NCBI GenBank assembly: GCA_017853175.1
Contig: JAFMKA010000001.1
Coordinates: 84,576-148,575, forward strand
Source: Steroidobacteraceae bacterium
GTDB lineage: Bacteria > Pseudomonadota > Gammaproteobacteria > Steroidobacterales > Steroidobacteraceae
Length of the DNA: 64,000 nucleotides
Direction of reading: 5' to 3'
Shown: positions 21,810 to 29,438 of the stretch, in pieces
Numbering within the stretch: position 1 is the first letter of the stretch
How the letters are laid out: each line of letters opens with the position of its first letter
Translations under genes and position numbers: made by a program
The notes under the pieces: model-generated
What the model saw: only the letters and a program-made list of their open reading frames with translations
What the model was told of the DNA's origin: nothing
The model's database searches: none

Positions 21810-22142
21810 TCAATTTTCTCGCTGAGCCGGCTTCATCTGCGTGACGATCAGTCGACCCTGATCGCGGACCACCGTAAAAAGTATGGCTTCACCGATCTTG
21901 AGGGTCTCGAGCATCGAGACGTCACGAACACCGAAGACCATAGTCATCGGCGACATATTCACGCTCTTGATCTCTCCGTGACGCAAGGTGACTCGTAAGT
22001 TCTCGAGATCGATTTTCCGAACCTCTGCCGCGACCCATTCGGGTTCGTCAGCCGATAGCGGAGACGAAATCCCGATCAGTAGCGCGAGAAAAAACACCCG
22101 GATAAAAAAGGGGGTACGAGCACGAGCGATAAACTGAGTCAC
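21810..22142 (-). CDS. CusF-like periplasmic copper-binding protein
   Basis: Signal peptide; RKIDLENLRVTLRHGEIKSVNMSPMTMVFGVRD...GEAILFTVVRDQGRLIVTQM CusF fold pattern. Confidence 0.78.
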   Translation of the reverse strand: MTQFIARARTPFFIRVFFLALLIGISSPLSADEPEWVAAEVRKIDLENLRVTLRHGEIKSVNMSPMTMVFGVRDVSMLETLKIGEAILFTVVRDQGRLIVTQMKPAQREN

Positions 22143-22174
22143 ATCGTTTATTCCTTCGGCAAATTACAAAGATA

Positions 22175-23506
22175 TCAATGATCGGAGTGTGATCTGATGG
22201 GCTTGGGCGGCGTGCCTTGATACTCGTACGCTACCGACCCCGGCGGGTGCTTGAACCAACCCGGATCCGAATAATCGTCGCGCTTCTGTCCGCGTCGCAC
22301 CTTAACGACGCTAAACATGCCTCCCATCCCGAGCGCGCCAAAAGGTCCGAAGCCCGTCATCATCGGAATAGTATTGTCGGGCAGAGGCATCTCCATTTCG
22401 CTCATTTCTTTCATGCCACGCTCACCCATGACCATGTAGTCCGGAATGAGCTTGTTGATCTTGCCTGCTAGCGTCGACTGATCGACTCCGATCATCGTCG
22501 GTACATCGTGTCCCATGGCATTCATGGTGTGGTGACTCTTATGGCAATGAAATGCCCAGTCGCCCTCTTCGTCCGCCAAAAACTCGATTTGCCGCATTTG
22601 CCCGACGGCGATATCTTGCGTGACCTCATAGGTTCTAGTCCCGATCGGCGTCGGACCACCATCGCTACCGGTGACTAAGAACTCATGGCCGTGCAAGTGA
22701 ATCGGATGATTGGTCATCGTCAGATTCCCGATACGGATGCGCACCTTGTCCATATGCCTCACGACCAAAGGGTCGATGGCCGGGAACACACGGCTGTTCC
22801 ATGCCCAGACATTGAAATCGAGCATGGTCATGATCTTCGGCGTGAAGCTGCCCGGATCAATATCGAACGCATTCAAGAGGACGCAAAAATCGCGATCGAC
22901 TTCGCTAATGAGCGGATGCTTCTCGCGCGGGTGCGTCACCCAGAACCCCATCATCCCCATGGCCAGCTGAACCATTTCGTCGGTATGCGGGTGATACATA
23001 AAGGTTCCCGGACGCCGAGCCATGAACTCGTAGACGAATGTTTTTCCGGGTGGAATGCCGGGCTGGGTTAACCCCGTCACGCCATCCATTCCAGACGGCA
23101 ATCTTTGCCCATGCCAATGGACGCTCGTCATTTCAGGAAGATTGTTAGTCACGAAAATACGAACTTTGTCGCCCTCAACCACCTCGATGGTGGGCCCAGG
23201 GCTCTGTCCGTTGTAACCCCACAGGTTACCCTTGAAGCCCGGTGCGAACTCACGAACGACGGGCTCAGCGACCAAATGAAATTCTTTGACACCTCGATTC
23301 ATTCGGAACGGCAAAGTCCATCCGTTCAACGTGACGACAGGCCGATAAGGACGTCCCGCACTCGGCTGTAACGGAGGTCGGGTCGCGGCCGAAGTCTCGA
23401 TAACTGGCTCAGGCAAACGCGCCAATGCGGCGCGCGCGACGCTGGTCGCGGCTAAGGCGCCGCCGGCGATACCTGCGAAAGCGAAAAAATCTCGTCTGGA
23501 TCTCAT
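22175..23506 (-). CDS. Multicopper oxidase with Tat-like signal
   Basis: MRSRRDFFAFAGIAGG Tat-like signal; HWHGQ, HPHTDE, HPIHLHGHEF and HCHKSHHTMNAMGHD copper ligands. Confidence 0.93.
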   Translation of the reverse strand: MRSRRDFFAFAGIAGGALAATSVARAALARLPEPVIETSAATRPPLQPSAGRPYRPVVTLNGWTLPFRMNRGVKEFHLVAEPVVREFAPGFKGNLWGYNGQSPGPTIEVVEGDKVRIFVTNNLPEMTSVHWHGQRLPSGMDGVTGLTQPGIPPGKTFVYEFMARRPGTFMYHPHTDEMVQLAMGMMGFWVTHPREKHPLISEVDRDFCVLLNAFDIDPGSFTPKIMTMLDFNVWAWNSRVFPAIDPLVVRHMDKVRIRIGNLTMTNHPIHLHGHEFLVTGSDGGPTPIGTRTYEVTQDIAVGQMRQIEFLADEEGDWAFHCHKSHHTMNAMGHDVPTMIGVDQSTLAGKINKLIPDYMVMGERGMKEMSEMEMPLPDNTIPMMTGFGPFGALGMGGMFSVVKVRRGQKRDDYSDPGWFKHPPGSVAYEYQGTPPKPIRSHSDH

Positions 23507-23508
23507 AT

Positions 23509-24957
23509 TCAGTGTTCCCCGCTACGGGTGGAGTCTGCCGCGCTACGGGGCGACATCATTTCAACACTCTGGGGTTTGCCTACCAGTGAGGCCCGAAGGG
23601 CGGCATCTGCCAACCAGAACTGCTGTTGTGCAGAGATTGAAGACATCACCGCCGAGATTTGCTCTCGAGAATCAGCCAGAAGCTCGAATACGCCGATCAG
23701 CATTCCGTTATAACGAAGTAGATTTTCTTCGGAGATTGTCTTGCGTAACGGGACGATTTCGTCGCGGTGATGTATCGCAAGTTCATACGCGGCTTTATAG
23801 GCAGAGTAATGCTCTCGAAGATGCGATCCCGCAGCCCGGCGTACCGACTCGTAGCGATTAAGCGCCGCCTGGGTTTCAGCGTTCATAGACGCTCTCTCGA
23901 GATCTCCAGCATCAAATATGGGAAGTCGCAATTCGAGTTCGTAACCCGTTGCATCGGGGGTACCATCTCGGCGAGCGGCGATTTCGACGTCGAGCCAACT
24001 CGTGACTCCCGTCAAACCTTGCTGGGCGCGGGCGGCCTCGAGCTGATAACGCGCCCACTGCAAATCGACGCGGGCACTCTTCGCAAGCTGACTGACGTCC
24101 TCCGCGGTTAGCGCATGACTAGGGATCGATGGCAAGATTTTGGGTAAGACAAGTTTCTTCGCTGCTTCATCGTCTAGGCCGAGTTCTCGAATCAACTCCT
24201 CTCTTCGGGCGACCGCTTCTTGACGTGCGAGGGTCAATTGAGTGGTGGCATCGGCATAAAACGCCTGTTGTCTCGCCCGGGCGATGCGGTTGAAATTCCC
24301 CGCCGCTTCCATGCGCCGCGCCAGCTCTGCACTCGCCTCGGCACTTTCGAAAACCTGCGCTGCGTAGTCCGCGATCTGCTGTGTGGCAACCGCACGAACC
24401 CAGCTCTTACGGACTTGAGTGATTTTCTCGACCACCTTGCCCGACAGTTGCCACTCTCCGGCGAGACACCGCTGAGCGGCGATCCGCTGCTTTTTCGGCA
24501 GCATGAGGAGATCAATCGCGCTGATCGAGATCAGCCGACCGATCTCGAGTTCATCGCCGACCCGAATGCGCTCTAGGGAAAGCGCCGGATTCGGCATCCG
24601 GCCGATCTTCATGTCTTCTGCCGCTCGAGCCCAGTGTTCATTGAGCATGATTTGAAAGGCGGGGTTATTCATCAGCGACAGACGAACGGCCGACTCTTGA
24701 GTAAGCGGCTGCTCCAGAATTTCAAGAATTGCTGTCGTATCGGCGCGAGCACTTTTTAAAAGGCGCAGATTTCCGCCTGTGAACTCAGAGTACTCGCGAT
24801 TGACGGTCGCGATCTGATCATTGATGTCGACCGCGGCGCAACCCGACAGGATAAGCACAGAAATAAAACCGACGAGCCTCCCCACCGACACGACCCATCG
24901 CGGTTTTTTTATAGATTCCGTCTTATTGTTGAGCGCGGAAGATCCCACGGGAGTCAT
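23509..24957 (-). CDS. TolC-family outer-membrane efflux lipoprotein (CusC/CzcC-like)
   Basis: LSGCAAVD lipobox; AVRLSLMNNPAFQIML; long helical repeats typical of OEP. Confidence 0.85.
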   Translation of the reverse strand: MTPVGSSALNNKTESIKKPRWVVSVGRLVGFISVLILSGCAAVDINDQIATVNREYSEFTGGNLRLLKSARADTTAILEILEQPLTQESAVRLSLMNNPAFQIMLNEHWARAAEDMKIGRMPNPALSLERIRVGDELEIGRLISISAIDLLMLPKKQRIAAQRCLAGEWQLSGKVVEKITQVRKSWVRAVATQQIADYAAQVFESAEASAELARRMEAAGNFNRIARARQQAFYADATTQLTLARQEAVARREELIRELGLDDEAAKKLVLPKILPSIPSHALTAEDVSQLAKSARVDLQWARYQLEAARAQQGLTGVTSWLDVEIAARRDGTPDATGYELELRLPIFDAGDLERASMNAETQAALNRYESVRRAAGSHLREHYSAYKAAYELAIHHRDEIVPLRKTISEENLLRYNGMLIGVFELLADSREQISAVMSSISAQQQFWLADAALRASLVGKPQSVEMMSPRSAADSTRSGEH

Positions 24958-25574
24958 CCCTTGAAATCTTTGGCAACGATATAGACCTCTCTCGATTCGG
25001 GACGAGAGGCTTTTGGCTTGCGAATCGAGACTTTCTGAAAACTCTTCCGAAGCTCTTTCACGTAATCGTCTGATCCTTGGCCTTGAAACATCTTCGCAAT
25101 GAAGGCTGCTCCGGGCTTCAGGGCGAGCCGCACCGTATCGAGCGCGAGCTCGAGAAAATAGATCGAACGCGCTTGGTCGGCGGAGTCGATACCGCTTAAG
25201 TTCGGCGCGATGTCAGAGATGATCAAGTCGAACTTCTCACCTTTGAGCCAGTCCTGAATCTGCTTCACCACCTCATCACTCGTGAAGTCACCCTGGATGA
25301 AATCCACGCCTCTGATCGGGTCCATCGGAAGAATGTCGGTCGCCAGAACTCGACCTTTGGCGCCAACTGCTCGGGCGGCAACCTGAGACCACCCCCCCGG
25401 AGCCGAACCCAGATCCATCACCCATTGACCCGGGCGCAGGAGACGATCTTTCTCATTGAGTTCGATCAACTTATAGGCCGAGCGGGATCGATAGCCCTCT
25501 TTCTGGGCGAGTTTGACGTAGGGGTCGGTCACGTGTCGGCGCAACCAACTGCCGCTGCTCTTGGAACGGGCCAT
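24954..25574 (-). CDS. rlmE: 23S rRNA Um2552 2'-O-methyltransferase RlmE/FtsJ
   Basis: YRSRSAYKLIELNEKDRLLRPGQWVMDLGSAPGGWSQVA...ISDIAPNLSG...KMFQG. Confidence 0.95.
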   Translation of the reverse strand: MARSKSSGSWLRRHVTDPYVKLAQKEGYRSRSAYKLIELNEKDRLLRPGQWVMDLGSAPGGWSQVAARAVGAKGRVLATDILPMDPIRGVDFIQGDFTSDEVVKQIQDWLKGEKFDLIISDIAPNLSGIDSADQARSIYFLELALDTVRLALKPGAAFIAKMFQGQGSDDYVKELRKSFQKVSIRKPKASRPESREVYIVAKDFKG

Positions 25575-25598
25575 GATGGCGATAGACTATCGAAAATC

Positions 25599-26342
25599 AT
25601 GACGTTCGACGATCTAAAGAAACTACGACTCCGAGAGCACCGCGATCAGACGGGCCTTTATTTCGCTGAGGGCGAGCACCTAGTCCTCGAATTGCTCCGG
25701 GCGCTGCCCGACACCCCCAAACTCCGTGCGACACAGGTGTTCGTCACACACGAGTACGAATCCGAAAAGCTACCCCAGCCGTGGCCTAGTCAGCTGCCCC
25801 TGCAGCGTTTGAGCGCGCGGCAAATGGCCGCACTGAGCGATACCCGCAGTCCGCAGGGCATCATCGCAGTGGTTCCCATGGTAGAGCCGATCTCGCCTCG
25901 CGCAGGCGAGCGGGTTTTCTATCTCCATGAAGTTCAAGACCCCGGGAACCTCGGGACCATCTTGCGCACGCTGGCATGGTTCGGGAATTTCAGATGCCTG
26001 CTGTCGCCGCAAAGCGCCGATTTGTACAACCCGAAGGTCGTTCGGGCCAGCATGGGCGCAATATTTCATGTGCCGATCGAGCGGGAAGTGACTCCCGAAA
26101 CCTTACGAGCGCGCTACCCGCGGCTGGCCTTGCTCGACTTAAATGGCCAACCCATCAGCGCGACGACCTTCCGGACATTCGATGCGTACGTATTCGGCAA
26201 CGAAGCGCGCGGCTTACCCGCTGAAGCCCTCGAACTTTTAAAGGGTGACACCTATTCGATTCATGGCGCACGCCAAATCGAATCACTCAATCTCGCTGCT
26301 GCCGTGAATATCTGCGCTTACGAACTGACGCGCCCTCAGTAA
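25599..26342 (+). CDS. TrmH/SpoU-family RNA methyltransferase
   Basis: DPGNLGTILRTLAWFG, FGNEARGLPAEAL, IESLNLAAAVNICAYEL SpoU motifs. Confidence 0.9.
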   Translation: MTFDDLKKLRLREHRDQTGLYFAEGEHLVLELLRALPDTPKLRATQVFVTHEYESEKLPQPWPSQLPLQRLSARQMAALSDTRSPQGIIAVVPMVEPISPRAGERVFYLHEVQDPGNLGTILRTLAWFGNFRCLLSPQSADLYNPKVVRASMGAIFHVPIEREVTPETLRARYPRLALLDLNGQPISATTFRTFDAYVFGNEARGLPAEALELLKGDTYSIHGARQIESLNLAAAVNICAYELTRPQ

Positions 26343-26361
26343 GCGCTCAGATCGTCAGAGG

Positions 26362-27105
26362 TCAAAACCCTTCGTCGGCGCGTAAAAATCGCCATTGCCC
26401 CACCGGTAAGGCGCCGAGTAATACTCGACCCGTCCGAATGCGCTTTAAACCGGTGACCTTAAGCCCCGCCGACTCGCACATACGACGAATTTGCCGCTTT
26501 CGTCCTTCGCGTAAACCAAAACGCAACTGGTCTTCGTTCTGCCAAGCGACTTGAGCAGGCTTCAGCTTGACTCCATCTAGCATCAACCCGTGCCGCAATG
26601 TGCGGAGCCCGTCCTCTGAAAGGACGCCCTGCACGCGCACGAGATATTCTTTTTCGACGTCGTTCCCACCGATCAGCTGCTTCGCAATCCGACCGTCTTG
26701 CGTATAAACCATGAGCCCCGTCGAATCGATGTCTAGCCGCCCTGCGGGAGCTAAACCGCGAAGCTGCTTCGGATCGAATGACCGACCGGAGTCGTCCCCC
26801 TTCCAGCGATTTTCAGGTCGAATCAGGACCGTCGCAGGTTCGTAACCGTCCTCAGCCTGACCCGACACATAGCCAATGGGTTTGTTGAGAATGATGGTCA
26901 CGAGCTCGTTTTGCTGCTCGCGAGCACGACAATCGATATCGATTCGTGCGGTGCGACTGACCCGAGTGCCGAGCACGTCGACGATTTGGCCATCCACACG
27001 AACCCAGCCATTGACGATCCAGTCCTCGGCCTCACGACGCGAGCACAGTCCGAGCTCGCTTAGGCGTTTGGATAGGCGGGGTTGATCTTCGGGCTCAGTC
27101 GTCAC
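26362..27105 (-). CDS. RsuA/RluB/RluF-family pseudouridine synthase
   Basis: S4-like N-terminus RLSKRLSELGLCSRREAEDWI; LAPAGRLDIDSTGLMVYTQDG catalytic motif; EGRKRQIRRMCESAGLKVTGLKRIRTG. Confidence 0.9.
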   Translation of the reverse strand: MTTEPEDQPRLSKRLSELGLCSRREAEDWIVNGWVRVDGQIVDVLGTRVSRTARIDIDCRAREQQNELVTIILNKPIGYVSGQAEDGYEPATVLIRPENRWKGDDSGRSFDPKQLRGLAPAGRLDIDSTGLMVYTQDGRIAKQLIGGNDVEKEYLVRVQGVLSEDGLRTLRHGLMLDGVKLKPAQVAWQNEDQLRFGLREGRKRQIRRMCESAGLKVTGLKRIRTGRVLLGALPVGQWRFLRADEGF

Positions 27106-27161
27106 GCCGCTATTGTGACAGAGCCAGAGTCAATAACGGTCTGTGTCGATCTCCGTCGCAC

Positions 27162-28037
27162 TTATAACGCATTCAGCGGAATCTTCACGTAGGCCGTGCC
27201 GTTGGATTCTTTCGGCGGCATCTCACCGGCTCGGATGTTGATCTGCACAGCCGGAAGAATGAGCATGGGCATGTCGAGTGTGGCGTCTCGTTGGGTTCTC
27301 ATCTGTACGAACTGCGCCTCGCTGATGCCATCATGTACATGAATATTGCGGGCCCGTTGCTCGGCGACCGTCGTCTCGAAAGTGACTGCGCGAGTTTTCG
27401 GTGGATAGTCGTGACACATGAAAAGACGCGTCTCTGGGGGCAAGCTCAGTAGTTTTCGCACAGACGAATAAAGAGTCTTCGCATCGCCGCCCGGAAAATC
27501 GCAGCGAGCGGTTCCGACGTCTGGCATGAAAATCGTATCGCCTGCAAATACCGCATCGCCGACCTGGTACGCGACACACGCCGGCGTATGACCCGGTACT
27601 GCGATTACGGTTGCAGAGAGTTCGCCGATACGGAATTGCTCACCGTCTTGGAGTAGCACGTCGAACTGCGAGCCGTCTGCTCGAAACTCTGTCTCAAAGT
27701 TGAAGATGTCTTTGAAGACTCTCTGTACGGCGGTGATGTGCTGACCGATGGCGATCTTGCCTCCGAGGCGCTTCTTCAAATAGGGCGCTGCAGTTAGGTG
27801 ATCGGCATGTGCGTGGGTTTCGAGAATCCAATCGACGACGAGTCGGTGCGTGGTGACATAGTCGATGACCTGATCTGCAGAGGTCGTCCGTGTTCGCCCC
27901 GCCTTGGGGTCGTAATCGAGGACCGAATCGATGATGGCACAGCGTGTCCCCGGGCCTGCGTGAACGACATAGGTCACCGTTGCCGTCGCCGGGTCGAATA
28001 AGCCGTGCACTTCAGGCTTGAGCGGGGAAAGGTTCAT
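27162..28037 (-). CDS. MBL-fold persulfide dioxygenase/sulfurtransferase-like protein (Blh/ETHE1-like)
   Basis: ILETHAHADHLTAAPYLKKRLGGKIAIG; VPGHTPACVAYQVGDAVFAGDTIFMPDVGTARCDFPGGDA. Confidence 0.88.
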   Translation of the reverse strand: MNLSPLKPEVHGLFDPATATVTYVVHAGPGTRCAIIDSVLDYDPKAGRTRTTSADQVIDYVTTHRLVVDWILETHAHADHLTAAPYLKKRLGGKIAIGQHITAVQRVFKDIFNFETEFRADGSQFDVLLQDGEQFRIGELSATVIAVPGHTPACVAYQVGDAVFAGDTIFMPDVGTARCDFPGGDAKTLYSSVRKLLSLPPETRLFMCHDYPPKTRAVTFETTVAEQRARNIHVHDGISEAQFVQMRTQRDATLDMPMLILPAVQINIRAGEMPPKESNGTAYVKIPLNAL

Positions 28038-28065
28038 ATAGCGCTCCTACATTTAATAAGATAAT

Positions 28066-28094
28066 AATATATTGACTCGTATATTGATTGTCAA
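28066..28094 (-). promoter_or_regulatory. Near-consensus sigma-70 promoter for the MBL-fold gene
   Basis: On the - strand TTGACA-N17-TATATT (TGTCAA at 28089-28094, AATATA at 28066-28071). Confidence 0.75.
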
Positions 28095-28095
28095 T
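28083..28095. promoter_or_regulatory. Palindrome ATTGA-TTG-TCAAT, candidate BigR/SqrR-like operator overlapping the -35 element
   Basis: 5-3-5 perfect inverted repeat between divergent blh-like and arsR-family genes. Confidence 0.55.
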
Positions 28096-28145
28096 TAAAG
28101 TCCCCCCATACAGACATCATCAAGAGCCCGGAGATCTTCATCACC

Positions 28146-28478
28146 ATGGCCACCGATACACTCGACCTCGAAGAGATGCGATCCTCCGCGAGCAGCGCTT
28201 GCGATCTAATGAAAGTGCTGTCTAACCCCGATCGACTGCTCATTCTGTGCCAGTTGTCCCAACAGGAAATGTGCGTGAGCGAACTCGAAGACAGCCTCGG
28301 TATCGTCCAGCCCACCCTCTCCCAACAACTCACGGTCTTGCGCAATGCTGATCTCGTCACGACCCGTCGAGACGGAAAAAATATTTTTTACGAGTTGACT
28401 AGCGTTCCCGCACTGGCGGTCATGAATACGCTCTACCAACATTTCTGCGCCACCAAATCAAAGAGGCGAGCCCGATGA
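28146..28478 (+). CDS. ArsR-family regulator, BigR/SqrR-like
   Basis: LSNPDRLLILCQLSQQEMCVSELEDSLGIVQPTLSQQLTVLRNADLVTTRRDGKNIFYEL; Cys in LLILCQL and HFCATK positioned like the SqrR/BigR redox pair. Confidence 0.85.
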   Translation: MATDTLDLEEMRSSASSACDLMKVLSNPDRLLILCQLSQQEMCVSELEDSLGIVQPTLSQQLTVLRNADLVTTRRDGKNIFYELTSVPALAVMNTLYQHFCATKSKRRAR

Positions 28479-28909
28479 TCATCGACTGGACCCACTTCAC
28501 TCCCTGGACGGCGCTGATCGGCGGTGTCGTGCTGGGCATCGCCTCGGCGGCGTTCATTTTGCTGAACGGGCGCGTTCTGGGAATCAGCGGAATTCTCGGC
28601 GGGCTCTTGGCGCCTCGACGTGGCGATATCAACTGGCGCGTGTTCTTCTTAGCCGGGCTGATTCTCGCGCCCGTGACTCTTTCCTGGCTTATCCCAGGTG
28701 TCGTCGCTGCGCCAAGAATCGAGGCGAGCAATCTCGCCATTGTGGCGGCGGGGCTGCTCGTCGGCTTGGGAACACGCTACGGATCAGGATGCACGAGTGG
28801 TCACGGCGTTTGCGGGTTGTCGCGACTGTCGCCGCGCTCGTTAGTCGCCACGATGGCGTTCATGGCATCGGGCTTCGTCACCGTCTACGTCATTCGTCAT
28901 TTGATTTGA
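28475..28909 (+). CDS. YeeE/YedE-family (sulfur transport) membrane protein, first half
   Basis: TALIGGVVLGIASAAFILLNGRVLGISGILGGLL...GLGTRYGSGCTSGHGVCGLSRLSPRSLVAT. Confidence 0.88.
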   Translation: MIIDWTHFTPWTALIGGVVLGIASAAFILLNGRVLGISGILGGLLAPRRGDINWRVFFLAGLILAPVTLSWLIPGVVAAPRIEASNLAIVAAGLLVGLGTRYGSGCTSGHGVCGLSRLSPRSLVATMAFMASGFVTVYVIRHLI

Positions 28910-28923
28910 GAGAGGGATCCACC

Positions 28924-29373
28924 ATGACCCGAGTTTCCGAATTTTTCATCGGCCTACTTTTTGGTTGGGGGTTACTCATTTCAGGCATGACCGACCCTGG
29001 CAAAGTGCTGGGCTTTCTCGATCTGGCAGGCGCATGGGACCCTTCCCTCGCCTTCGTGATGGGCGGGGCGATCCTCATCGGCGTCGCAGGGTTCGCCGTG
29101 GCCAAGAAGCGCACCACCAGTTTCCTGGGCTCTGCCATGCACTTACCCACGTCTCGCGACATCGACCGCCGATTAATCATCGGCTCGCTGATGTTCGGAG
29201 CCGGCTGGGGGTTGGCCGGCTTTTGTCCGGGCCCTGGGTTAGTCACGATGGGCTCGGGTGAGCCCAAGGCGGTACTGTTCGTAGCCGCGATGATTGGCGG
29301 AATGGCTCTGTTCGAGGTGCTCGATCGGCGAGAGAGATCCCTCTCGATACAGCCGGGTCGAGGTCAAAAATAA
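28924..29373 (+). CDS. YeeE/YedE-family (DUF6691-like) membrane protein, second half
   Basis: FFIGLLFGWGLLISGMTDPGKVLGFLDLAGAWDPSLAFVMGGA...FGAGWGLAGFCPGPGLV. Confidence 0.88.
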   Translation: MTRVSEFFIGLLFGWGLLISGMTDPGKVLGFLDLAGAWDPSLAFVMGGAILIGVAGFAVAKKRTTSFLGSAMHLPTSRDIDRRLIIGSLMFGAGWGLAGFCPGPGLVTMGSGEPKAVLFVAAMIGGMALFEVLDRRERSLSIQPGRGQK

Positions 29374-29404
29374 AAAAGGTCGCTTCCCTTTCGAGCCGCG
29401 ACCT
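29372..29404 (-). terminator. Rho-independent terminator after the third TBDR
   Basis: aggtcgc...gcgacct 7-bp stem flanked by an A run on the + strand (T run on the - strand). Confidence 0.7.
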
Positions 29405-29438
29405 CGAAGCTACCGTTTTTAGGTAGTTTCCTCGGGAC

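Noticed and set aside
21810-22142. Loss of the CusF Trp44 (aligned to Met in VNMSPMTM) as novel copper chemistry
   Set aside because: Many CusF-like proteins carry MxxMTM-type variants; alone this is not unusual
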